From contig CAZDOY010000003.1 in the NCBI GenBank assembly GCA_964507185.1, positions 62,001 to 126,000 of the forward strand: DNA of 64,000 bases, read 5' to 3'. The position numbers were made by a program, and so were the translations under genes. The notes beneath the pieces were generated by a model. It was not told the origin of the DNA, did no database searches, and saw only the letters and a program-made list of their open reading frames with translations. Position 1 is the stretch's first letter, and each line of letters begins with the position of its first letter. Shown in pieces: positions 54,413-62,417 of this stretch. Source of the stretch: CAVRTJ01 sp964507185. GTDB taxonomy: Bacteria > Acidobacteriota > UBA4820 > DSQY01.

Positions 54413-55009
54413 TCATTTGGTCTCCGTGCCGTGATGCGTCAGTATCTTGTCGATGATGCCGTACTCCAGTGCGTGCCCAGTCGTCATGATGAAATCGCGG
54501 TCACAATCTTCCTGGATGACCTCCACCGGCTTCCCGGTGTGCTTGGCGAGAACACCGAAGATATTCTCGCGGATACGAAGTATCTCTCGCGCCTGGATGT
54601 CAATATCCGAAGCCTGCCCGCTGACGCCTCCGAGCGGTTGGTGGATGATCACCCTGGAATTAGGCAACGCAAAGCGTTTGCCCTTTGTTCCCGCGGCGAG
54701 AAGCACAGCCGCCATGGAGGCCGCCTGGCCGATGCATACCGTGTTGATATCGGGCTTCACGAACTGCATCGTATCATATATCGCAAGGCCGGCGGTCACC
54801 GAACCGCCCGGGCTGTTGATATACAGCCAGATATCCCTCGCGGGATCTTCGGCCTCGAGAAAGAGGAGTTGGGCGATCACCAGGTTCGCGAGGTGATCGT
54901 CAACCTCCTCCCCTATGAAAATAATATTGTCCTTCAGGAGCCTGGAGTAAATATCATAGGACCGCTCACCGCGGTTCGTCTGCTCCACTACTATCGGAAT
55001 CAGGGGCAT
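54413..55009 (-). CDS. clpP: ATP-dependent Clp protease proteolytic subunit ClpP
   Basis: 198 residues. The catalytic triad is visible: Ser in GQAASMAAVLL (about 97), His in RVIIHQPLGG (about 122) and Asp in DCDRDFIMTTG (about 171). The start MPLIPIVVEQTNRGERSYDIYSRLLKD is the conserved ClpP N-terminus. Its ATG and ribosome site (GGAGGG) lie inside the last 44 bases of tig, so translation is probably coupled. Confidence 0.97.
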   Translation of the reverse strand: MPLIPIVVEQTNRGERSYDIYSRLLKDNIIFIGEEVDDHLANLVIAQLLFLEAEDPARDIWLYINSPGGSVTAGLAIYDTMQFVKPDINTVCIGQAASMAAVLLAAGTKGKRFALPNSRVIIHQPLGGVSGQASDIDIQAREILRIRENIFGVLAKHTGKPVEVIQEDCDRDFIMTTGHALEYGIIDKILTHHGTETK

Positions 55010-56321
55010 TCACACCCTCCTGTTTATCGGAGTTCCCCTCCGTCAATTTAACGGAAGCCTGTGAAAGAAGCAAGTCGACGGCCTTCTTGTGCGCGATGAG
55101 CGTCTTCACGCTCTCCATGCGGCCCTCCTTGCGATAACCCGCCTTGAGCTTCTCCGCCGAAGCGCCGGTTTCGCGGGCCCGGGCTTCGAAGTAGGCGGAG
55201 ACGTCCTCCTCGGCAGCCTCGATTCCGGCCCTCCTGGCTACTTCTCCCAAGAGGTAGTAGGCCGCGACCTTCCGCGCGGCCACGACCCGCCGTGCCTTGG
55301 TCACCTCTTCCCAGTTTATGTTCGGGTTGTTCAGGTCCACGCCTTGCCTCGCCATGTCTCCTGCGATCTCTTCGATATCCTCACGAAGCTGCCGTTCCAC
55401 GAGCGTGACGGGGGCATCGATCTCGTACTTTTCCAGAAGGGCCTCTATCAGGCGGTCTTCCTGAATGGCCCTGACTTCCTGTGCGACCCGTGCCTCAACA
55501 TCCTGGCGCACCTTGGCCTTCAGTGCCTCCAGGTCGTCGGCGCCCAGGTCCTTGGCGAAGTCGTCGTTCAGGTCGGGGACTTCGCGCCTCACGACTTTGT
55601 CCACCTTGAAATGGTACTCGCCCGGAGCAAGGTGGGCGTGCGAGAATCCCTTGTCCGCGTCGTCCTTTGTTTCCCCATCTTCAGCGGGAGTCTCATCCAC
55701 CGTGAGCTCGAATTCGTCTCCCACGTTCTTGCCCACGAGAGCCTTCTCCGCCGGGTGGTCGCTCCCGGAGAGGGCCCCCAGAAACTGCTCCTGGGCCTTG
55801 GATTGCCCCTTCCGGGTCATGCTGACGACGGCATAATCGCCCTCTGATGCCGGCTCCTCGAGGGGTTTCATGACCGCCCCTCTCTGCCGGAGCGATTCGA
55901 GGACATCGTCCACACGCTTGTCGTCGACCTCCGCCGACGGGCTCTCAATCTCGATGCCTTCGGCGCTGACTTCGGGCACCTCCGGTGCGACCTCAGCGTT
56001 CAACTCGCACGAGAACGGCTCCCCTTCCTTGAGTTCGATGGCGTCGGCATATGGCTCCACGACGGGCTTGATGTCGAAACTGGAAAGCATGGATTTGGCG
56101 GCTTCGGGAAGGAGATGCTCAAGGACTTCCTCCCGGATCTCCTTCTTGAACCGGGTGCGGACCATGCTGTCCGGCGCCTTGCCCGGCCTGAAGCCGGGAA
56201 GTCGCACCCGACTGCGCAGGGTCTTGGTAACCTCCTGGAAATGAGGCTCTATCTCGGACCACGGAGCCGTCACCGCGTATGTTTTCCTGCATCCCTCTTG
56301 ACTCTTGAACGTGACGTCCAT
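54966..56321 (-). CDS. tig: Trigger factor chaperone
   Basis: 451 residues from the ATG at 56321; an in-frame extension upstream looks non-coding. The N-terminal ribosome-binding signature is GFRPGKAPDSMV (about 44-55), followed by a PPIase-like domain (about 160-245, FLGALSGSDHPAEKALVG) with an acidic insertion (ETPAEDGETKDDADKG), and a long helical C-terminal chaperone domain. It folds nascent chains at the ribosome exit. It begins about 130 bases after tRNA-Leu(UAG), and its 3' end overlaps clpP by 44 bases. Confidence 0.94.
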   Translation of the reverse strand: MDVTFKSQEGCRKTYAVTAPWSEIEPHFQEVTKTLRSRVRLPGFRPGKAPDSMVRTRFKKEIREEVLEHLLPEAAKSMLSSFDIKPVVEPYADAIELKEGEPFSCELNAEVAPEVPEVSAEGIEIESPSAEVDDKRVDDVLESLRQRGAVMKPLEEPASEGDYAVVSMTRKGQSKAQEQFLGALSGSDHPAEKALVGKNVGDEFELTVDETPAEDGETKDDADKGFSHAHLAPGEYHFKVDKVVRREVPDLNDDFAKDLGADDLEALKAKVRQDVEARVAQEVRAIQEDRLIEALLEKYEIDAPVTLVERQLREDIEEIAGDMARQGVDLNNPNINWEEVTKARRVVAARKVAAYYLLGEVARRAGIEAAEEDVSAYFEARARETGASAEKLKAGYRKEGRMESVKTLIAHKKAVDLLLSQASVKLTEGNSDKQEGVNAPDSDSSGADEPR

Positions 56322-56449
56322 TTTCTCCACCGTTTGAATGCCGGCCCCCCGGCCGGCGTCTTTTCTGATTTGTCCGCGGAAACAGGGTCGTCCGCACATG
56401 CCGGATGCCCCGGCTCTCTAAAGCGGCCCGTGCCGCCGAAATTCCCGGC

Positions 56450-56534
56450 TGGTGCGAAAGGGGGGACTCGAACCCCCACGGGTTACCCCACAGGATCCTA
56501 AGTCCTGCGCGTCTGCCAGTTCCGCCACTTTCGC
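56450..56534 (-). tRNA. tRNA-Leu (anticodon UAG), CCA encoded
   Basis: On the minus strand GCGAAAG (56534-56528) pairs with CTTTCGC (56460-56454), followed by A and CCA (56452-56450). The anticodon stem CAGGA/TCCTG encloses loop CTTAGGA with anticodon TAG. A class-II variable arm and a GGGGG-TTCGAGT-CCCCC T arm are present. It reads CUA-type leucine codons. It lies downstream of tRNA-Arg on the same strand. Confidence 0.93.
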
Positions 56535-56650
56535 AATATTGTCAGACGATCCAGCATCCTCGCAATGGTTCAAAAAGAAACTCGCCTTGATGTCCTTGCC
56601 TTGCCGGCGCCTATCGATCCGCGCCTCCCTACCTGCTCCATTTGGCTTTA

Positions 56651-56727
56651 TGGTGCGCCCGCCCCGACTCGAACGGGGGACCTGCGGCTTCGAAGGCCGA
56701 CGCTCTATCCGGCTGAGCTACGGGCGC
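56651..56727 (-). tRNA. tRNA-Arg (anticodon UCG), CCA encoded
   Basis: On the minus strand GCGCCCG (56727-56721) pairs with CGGGCGC (56661-56655), followed by A and CCA (56653-56651). The anticodon loop CTTCGAA gives anticodon TCG, and the T arm CCCCG-TTCGAGT-CGGGG is intact. The outermost pair of the anticodon stem appears to be a T-C mismatch; all other helices pair. The anticodon reads CGN arginine codons. Confidence 0.92.
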
Positions 56728-56835
56728 GTTCAGGAAGGCTCCCCCGGCTTGAACCTTTTACCACAGTCCCCGATCCGAAAGCAATTCCAAGTCCTCATCA
56801 CCGATCCCCGCACCAGCCTGTGAAAGCGGTATCTT

Positions 56836-58500
56836 TCAGGGGAAGGTCATTTCCTTCTTCTGGGAACCGCACTGGACGTACAACCTGGGCAACGGTTGCA
56901 TGGTTTCGATGCTCGAAGGCGGTCGGTGAATCACCAGGGCAAACGGTATGTCCATCTCCCTGATTTTACCAAGCACCTTGCGCTTGTGTTCGTCGGACCC
57001 GTCCGTCACCGCCGTGAAGACGGCGGGAGGATACAGGAGCGGCAACATCGCGTATCCCAGGTGGCTGCAACTTTCGATGTCGCCCAGTACGGCCTCATCT
57101 TGCGCTAGAACGTCCAGTATCCTGTGAGCGGGCGAGGCCAGATCGTATTCCCCGGTCTGTCCCGACGCGAGTATCAGGAAACCGGCCGCCCGGGCATTCA
57201 ATATGGGGTCGACGAAGGGAGAAAGACCCTCCGGGTCCTCGCCCAGCGGGAGCCTCCGGTCGAGCAGACCGATCCCTGCCGGGTTCGCGAAATCTCTCCC
57301 GACGCAGGTGGCTATTCTCCGGAGATCCTCGAGGTAGGTGCTCTTCAGCGTCGACTGGTACAATGCGAGAGCTGCGAAGCCCATCTCCACCTGGTCTTCC
57401 AGATAGGCGGGACCTACGGCCCGCCCGTCCAGAGCGTAGCGCGACATCGTCCCGTCCCCCGTTTCGAGGTTGGACTTCAGGTATTCGTATGCCCTGCCGG
57501 CAAAATAGAGGTAGCTCTCCTCGCCCAGGTATTGCCAGCCCTTGCACAGCGCCCTGACGGCGATAGCGTTCGCCCCGGAGAATATTCTCCGGTCCACGGC
57601 AGGTGCAACCACCTTTCGCCTCTCCTCGATGGAAAGCGAGTAATAGGAGGCATCGGCGCGCTGGCCCAGGGCGAAAGCGCCTCCTGCCTGCATCAGGTGG
57701 GTCTGCATATAATGCAGGATGCCCTGAGCGAGAGGACGCGCAAAGGATGCCTCGGGATCGCCGGCGAGCCTGAGAGCGAGAATAAGGCCGTTGGCATTCG
57801 TCCGCAGCAGCTTTCCGGTTCCATCGGGCTTTCCCGCGTGGCTCTGAAAGAACCCACCCTCGACGGCATCGTAAGCCGGTGAAAGGGCCAGGGCGTGTAT
57901 GGCCTTCCTGACGGTCCTGTGTATGTCCTGATCGTTGGTATAGATTCCGTACTTCAGCAGAAAACGCAGGGGCTCGAACCCGGCGGCGTCCGGCCCATCA
58001 CCGAAATCGCCGGTATCAGCGTCGAGCGCGCCTTCGATAGTCCGCCTGGCCGTCTCGAGAATTTCCAGGCCCCGATCGAGTCCGTGGCCCTTTTCCCTGA
58101 TAAAGGGAACGAACACGCGGCCGAGGCCCGCTCTGTCGGAAAGGCGGTGCTTCGCCCCCGTGCCGGCAAACGCCTTTAGTGCCCGAAGCAGCCGGCCCGG
58201 ATCAAGATCTTCGAACCTCGCCTCCACCGTTCCGTCCGGGCTCACGATCGCCGCGGCGGGCAAGGCCGGCAGGCCGCAGTGGACCTGGACCTCAGGGGAA
58301 CGGTCCGCATCGACGAGAACGGCAACGTAGTTTCGTTCGAGAAACTGGGCCAGGGCAGCATTGGAGGAAATCTCCCGCGTGGCCGCATGCGCGGCCTCCA
58401 GCCGGAAGGCTTCCACCAGAAGGAAGAGAAACCGGTCCGAATCCTCGGCTTCCCGCAGCGCCTCCTTGTTCAAGTTCCGCCAGTTTATGGACGCCTTCAT
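56836..58500 (-). CDS. DUF255/SSP411 (YyaL)-family protein lacking the usual CxxC
   Basis: 554 residues from the ATG at 58500, preceded by GGAGGA. Residues about 1-110 align with the thioredoxin-like domain of the SSP411/YyaL family (the NEALREAEDSDRFLFLLV start, the DADRSPEV segment and LPALPAAAIVSPDG), and the rest is an alpha-alpha barrel like N-acylglucosamine 2-epimerases (GGFFQSHAG, NANGLILALRLAG, YLEDQVEMGFAALALYQ). Members normally carry CHWCHVM in the thioredoxin domain; here that position reads EAFRLEAAHAA, with no Cys. Redox activity is therefore unlikely. Function unknown. Confidence 0.82.
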   Translation of the reverse strand: MKASINWRNLNKEALREAEDSDRFLFLLVEAFRLEAAHAATREISSNAALAQFLERNYVAVLVDADRSPEVQVHCGLPALPAAAIVSPDGTVEARFEDLDPGRLLRALKAFAGTGAKHRLSDRAGLGRVFVPFIREKGHGLDRGLEILETARRTIEGALDADTGDFGDGPDAAGFEPLRFLLKYGIYTNDQDIHRTVRKAIHALALSPAYDAVEGGFFQSHAGKPDGTGKLLRTNANGLILALRLAGDPEASFARPLAQGILHYMQTHLMQAGGAFALGQRADASYYSLSIEERRKVVAPAVDRRIFSGANAIAVRALCKGWQYLGEESYLYFAGRAYEYLKSNLETGDGTMSRYALDGRAVGPAYLEDQVEMGFAALALYQSTLKSTYLEDLRRIATCVGRDFANPAGIGLLDRRLPLGEDPEGLSPFVDPILNARAAGFLILASGQTGEYDLASPAHRILDVLAQDEAVLGDIESCSHLGYAMLPLLYPPAVFTAVTDGSDEHKRKVLGKIREMDIPFALVIHRPPSSIETMQPLPRLYVQCGSQKKEMTFP

Positions 58501-58733
58501 GGTCGCACGATCCTCCGCCCGCTTTGAAGCAAAGCATGTGCCAAAGCTCCGGCGCCGCCGGTCGAAAGCGCAGCCCTCCCGCGATCGGACGGACGGCCTG
58601 CTCGGCCGGGGACCCTCGGCGCGGCGGATGCGTATCAAGGATGAAACTTGCGACGGCACGTGTTTCATGACTTGAAGATCTTGCCATGATGGCCTTTGAG
58701 AGATAACCTTATGGAGCTAGTGGAGGAGATCCC

Positions 58734-59210
58734 ATGCGCCGCAGTCTCATTCAGATGTTTGCACTTGTCGCCGTCGGAGCCGTCGTCGGCATCGGCTATA
58801 ACGCGCTCTCGCCGAAAGGCATTCCGCTCAAAGGCGGGACCAAGGCCCGCCTCGCCGAGCAGGGCGCGCGCATGGTCGACCTGCAAGAAGTCCGCTACTA
58901 TCTAAAGCAACCCGGGACACTGCTCGTGGACGCGCGCTCTCCGGAAGAGTTCCAGCTCGGGCACATCCCGGGGGCCGTCAACCTTCCCGCCGACCAGTTC
59001 GCGCCTTTCTACCCGAAGGTCAAGGCCCGACTCGAGAAGGCCAAGATCATCATCGTTTACTGCTCCGGGGGTTCCTGCGGCACGTCGGAGGAACTGGCCA
59101 TGGAGCTGATCAAGGCCGGCTTCGTGGAAAAGAGGGTGGCCGTCTTTTCGGGCGGGTTGCCCGGATGGATGCGCGCCAAGCTTCCCATCGAAACCGGCAT
59201 GAAGGACTGA
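58734..59210 (+). CDS. Membrane-anchored rhodanese-domain protein
   Basis: 158 residues. An N-terminal signal or anchor helix (about 5-23) and a single rhodanese domain: LLVDARSPEEFQLGHIPGAVNLP, then the active loop YCSGGSCGTSEELA with the persulfide-forming Cys (first Cys of the loop) and a second Cys. The topology points to the periplasm. It transfers sulfane sulfur or acts as a thiol sensor. It is one base before the MauE-like gene, with a GTGGAGGAG site before the ATG. Confidence 0.87.
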   Translation: MRRSLIQMFALVAVGAVVGIGYNALSPKGIPLKGGTKARLAEQGARMVDLQEVRYYLKQPGTLLVDARSPEEFQLGHIPGAVNLPADQFAPFYPKVKARLEKAKIIIVYCSGGSCGTSEELAMELIKAGFVEKRVAVFSGGLPGWMRAKLPIETGMKD

Positions 59211-59211
59211 C

Positions 59212-59658
59212 ATGTCATACAGGGTCGTGGTCTGGTCCGAGAGGTTGGGACGCTGGGCTCTCGCCGTCATTTTCCTGGCAGCCGCCATCCCGAAAGTGCT
59301 CGATCCATCGGGCTTTGCGGCCGATATTTCGCATTACGCCCTCTTGCCGGACGTCTTCGTCAATCCCCTCGCGGTCATTCTGCCGTGGGTCGAGGCCGTA
59401 GGCGCCCTCGCCCTCCTGTCCGGCTTTGCCGCCGAAGGCGCCATTCTGCTCATTAACGCGCTTCTGGTCGTTTTCCTCGGCGCCATGGGACAGGCCTTCT
59501 TCCGCGGCCTGGATATCAACTGCGGTTGTTTCGGCCACAGCGCCGCCCGCGAAACGGTGGGCATGGCAATGGTCAGGGACCTGGCTTTCATGGCCCTCGC
59601 CGGTTTGGTTTTGTGGCTGAGAGCCAAGCGGACGGGCACAAAGAAAATCCGCATCTGA
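59212..59658 (+). CDS. MauE/DoxX-like membrane protein
   Basis: 148 residues with four hydrophobic segments (about 12-28, 52-72, 76-92, 114-132). The pattern RWALAVIFLAAAIPKVLDP ... WVEAVGALALLSG ... INCGCFG resembles the MauE/DoxX methylamine-utilisation and thiosulfate-related membrane family, which often carries redox-active Cys. The CGCFG segment gives two Cys near the membrane surface. Encoded with a rhodanese, so a role in thiol or sulfur redox at the membrane is plausible (inference). Confidence 0.8.
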   Translation: MSYRVVVWSERLGRWALAVIFLAAAIPKVLDPSGFAADISHYALLPDVFVNPLAVILPWVEAVGALALLSGFAAEGAILLINALLVVFLGAMGQAFFRGLDINCGCFGHSAARETVGMAMVRDLAFMALAGLVLWLRAKRTGTKKIRI

Positions 59659-59986
59659 CCCTGCCGGGCGGCCGCCGGTCGAGCAGGGAGCGCCTGTCAT
59701 GGTCTCCGCTCATGCCCGCGTGGCTGGTGGCGGAGGTTGACCGGCGGCCTGAAGAACGGCCACACAATCCCCCCAAAAGCCTCGAAAGTGGATGCGCACG
59801 GGCCGGAGCGCCGCTCCGGAGACTGCGCCCGTAACCGGCCGAGGGCTTGTTTCTCGGCGTGAACGCGGGGACGCAGCATGTCTCTCTTCCCGGTCACCCG
59901 CCGTCCCGCGCCCTATAAACTTTCTGCCGTCCTTCTCGTAATGAGACTGTGAAGCCCATTGCAGGGCGTAGATCGAGGAGGAAAAG
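59659..59986 (+). other. Structured intergenic leader upstream of the MacAB-type operon
   Basis: No gene is seen in these 328 bases. Two strong secondary-structure elements are present: a perfect 11-bp inverted repeat, GGCCGCCGGTC (59670-59680) with GACCGGCGGCC (59739-59749), spanning 58 bases, and a near-perfect hairpin CCGGAGCG-C-CGCTCCGG (59803-59819) enclosed by ACGGG/CCCGT (59798-59802 and 59828-59832). A TATAAA sits at 59914-59919 without a matching -35. GAGGAGGAAAAG precedes the MacA-type start. Confidence 0.4.
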
Positions 59987-61093
59987 ATGGCGAGGCTCTT
60001 CAAGATATTTTTCATTCTGCTCCTGGTGGTTTTGGTCGCCGCAGCCATTTACGGTTGGGTCCGCAATCGAAAGTCGGACGACGGCGGACTCAAGATCGTA
60101 GAAGTGAAGACCGGTTCGATTACCGAGAAAGCGCTAGCGGTCGGACAGATCGAGCCCAGGCAGAAATTCCAGGTCAAATCGAAGATTTCCGGCATCGTGA
60201 AGCGTTGCTACGTGGAGGTGGGCGACACCGTAAAGGCAGGCGACTCTCTCTTCGAGATCTCCCCAGATCCCACCCCCCAGGAGTTGATTAACGTCGATAG
60301 AACGCTGGACTCGTCCAAGGCCACCCTGGACCGGACCAAGGCCGACTTCGCGCGCTACCAGAAACTCTTTCACGACGGGGTCGTTTCGAAGGGCGACCTG
60401 GACGGCAGGCGCGAGGCCTACGAACTGGCCAGAGTAGCCTTCAACAGGGCCAGGGAGAACCGCGAACTGACCATGGTCGGCAAGGTGTCCGGGGGCGGAG
60501 CGGGGATGGAAGCCATCATCCGCGCGCCTGCCGGCGGCACCATACTGAGCCGCAGCGTCAACCCGGGTGATCCGGTCGTCCCCCTGACGTCCTACCAGGC
60601 GGGAACCGAACTGGCCTCCATAGCCGACATGCACGACCTCATTTTCAAGGGGACGGTGGACGAAATCGACGTGGGCAAGATGAAGGTGGGCATGACCGCC
60701 CACATCAAGGTCGGCGCCCTGCCGACGGACGTCGTGACCGGCCGCGTATCCCGCATCGCCCCGCAGGCCGTCAAGCAGGAGGGGTCCACGCTCTTCGACG
60801 TTGAGATCGAACTCGCCCCCAACTCGAAGGTCATCCTCCGAGCGGGCTACTCGGCCAACGCCGACGTGGTCATTCGCGAGAAGAAGGACATCCCCATCAT
60901 CCCCGAACGCCTCGTGTCCTTCAAGGACGGGGGAAAAGAGGCCTTCGTGGAGACTCCGGCTACCACAAAGGATGCCGAGCCGAAGGAGGTCCCCGTCAAG
61001 CTGGGCCTCTCGGACGGCCTCAACATAGAGATCGTCTCGGGCCTCAAACCCGGCGACAAGGTGATCCAGCGCCCGCCTAAGGAGATCAGTTGA
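59987..61093 (+). CDS. MacA/HlyD-type periplasmic adaptor protein
   Basis: 368 residues. One N-terminal membrane helix (about 5-24), a biotinyl-lipoyl-like half (VKSKISGIVKRCYVEVGDTVKAGDSLFEISPD), a coiled-coil hairpin (about 100-160), the second lipoyl half (IIRAPAGGTILSRSVNPGDPVVP) and a beta-barrel/membrane-proximal domain (IADMHDLIFKGTVDEIDVGKMKVGM). This is the adaptor of a tripartite efflux pump. It precedes two MacB-like permeases and an ATPase. No outer-membrane TolC gene is in the window. Confidence 0.92.
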   Translation: MARLFKIFFILLLVVLVAAAIYGWVRNRKSDDGGLKIVEVKTGSITEKALAVGQIEPRQKFQVKSKISGIVKRCYVEVGDTVKAGDSLFEISPDPTPQELINVDRTLDSSKATLDRTKADFARYQKLFHDGVVSKGDLDGRREAYELARVAFNRARENRELTMVGKVSGGGAGMEAIIRAPAGGTILSRSVNPGDPVVPLTSYQAGTELASIADMHDLIFKGTVDEIDVGKMKVGMTAHIKVGALPTDVVTGRVSRIAPQAVKQEGSTLFDVEIELAPNSKVILRAGYSANADVVIREKKDIPIIPERLVSFKDGGKEAFVETPATTKDAEPKEVPVKLGLSDGLNIEIVSGLKPGDKVIQRPPKEIS

Positions 61094-61171
61094 CGGCGGT
61101 CTCCGCGGCTCGCCCCCGCCGAACGGCGCGGAGAGCACGATTCGGCAGGTATCTCCCCAAGGAGTGATTCG

Positions 61172-62404
61172 ATGGCAGGCGCGTTTGAAGTATTCAGGCA
61201 GCTCGGCAGGAACCTGCAAAGCCAGAAACTCCGCACCCTCCTCACGGCATTCGGTATCGTGTGGGGCACCGTGGCCGTGAGCCTGCTGCTGGCTTTCGGA
61301 CAGGGGTTGCACACGCAGCTGATCAAGAGCGCCGCCGGACTTGGCGACCGAATCGTGATCGGCTGGCCCGCCCGCACGTCAATCCCCTACGACGGTTTGG
61401 GCCGGGGGCGCAGGATCAGGCTCACCGAAGAAGACATCCAATCTGTAAAGAAGCAGGCCTACGGGCTCGAGGGCATCTCCAGCGAGTACGCCACGAGCTT
61501 CAGGGTGCACCAGGGCGACAAGACCATGATGGTGGACGTGTCGGGCGTATCGCCCGTGTTCGGCTCCATGCGCAATCTCATCCCGCAGGAGGGCGGGCGG
61601 TTCATCGACCCCATCGACATGGCGGATCGCCGGCGCGTGGCGTTTCTGGGCAACGCGTTCGCGAAGGATTTTCTGGGGGAGAAGAACCCCGTCGGCAAGA
61701 CCTTTATGCTCGGCAACTCCCCCTTCCTTGTGATCGGTGTTCTTGTTCCCAAAGACCAGGATTCCAGCTACAGCGGGCGCGACAAGGACAAGATGTTCAT
61801 CCCCTCGTCGACATTCCAGGCCATCACGGGCAGCAAGTACATGGACGACTTCATATACAAGGCGCACAAGCCGTCCATGAACAAAGCGCTGACCGCCGAC
61901 ATCCGGGGAATTCTCTCCAAACGGCTGCATTTCTCGCCGAAGGACACGCAGGCCGTGATGGTCTGGGACACGACCGACCAGTTCGCCTTCCTCGACGCCT
62001 TCATGCTGGCCTTTCAGCTTTTCCTGGGCATCGTGGGCTCGCTCACCCTCGTCGTGGGCGGCATCGGGGTATCGAACATCATGAACGTCGTCGTAGAAGA
62101 GCGGACCCGCGAAATCGGCATCAAGATGGCCCTCGGCGCCCGTCGGGGATACGTGCTCAGGCAGTTCCTCTTCGAGACGCTCATCCTGACGCTCGTAGGA
62201 GGGGCTGTGGGTATTCTGATTTCCTACTGCATCTGCGCGGTGTTCCCCAAATTCGGCCTGACAGACTACGTAGGCAATCCGGCCGTATCGCCCACCGTGG
62301 CTGCGCTGACAGCTGCCGTCCTCGGACTGGTGGGGCTCATGGCCGGCTACTTTCCCGCCAAGGACGCGGCAAACCTCGACCCCGTCGTCGCCATGAAGAT
62401 GTGA
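61172..62404 (+). CDS. MacB-like ABC permease, first paralogue
   Basis: 410 residues. N-terminal helix and GTVAVSLLLAFGQGLHTQL, a large periplasmic domain (MacB_PCD type, about 50-270), and three C-terminal helices with the FtsX-like core (VVGGIGVSNIMNVVVEERTREIGIKMALGARRGYVLRQFL). It lacks the N-terminal ATPase domain of E. coli MacB, so it depends on the separate ATPase gene at 63704. Its sequence is clearly related to the next gene. Confidence 0.92.
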   Translation: MAGAFEVFRQLGRNLQSQKLRTLLTAFGIVWGTVAVSLLLAFGQGLHTQLIKSAAGLGDRIVIGWPARTSIPYDGLGRGRRIRLTEEDIQSVKKQAYGLEGISSEYATSFRVHQGDKTMMVDVSGVSPVFGSMRNLIPQEGGRFIDPIDMADRRRVAFLGNAFAKDFLGEKNPVGKTFMLGNSPFLVIGVLVPKDQDSSYSGRDKDKMFIPSSTFQAITGSKYMDDFIYKAHKPSMNKALTADIRGILSKRLHFSPKDTQAVMVWDTTDQFAFLDAFMLAFQLFLGIVGSLTLVVGGIGVSNIMNVVVEERTREIGIKMALGARRGYVLRQFLFETLILTLVGGAVGILISYCICAVFPKFGLTDYVGNPAVSPTVAALTAAVLGLVGLMAGYFPAKDAANLDPVVAMKM

Positions 62405-62417
62405 CCGGAGAACCGTC

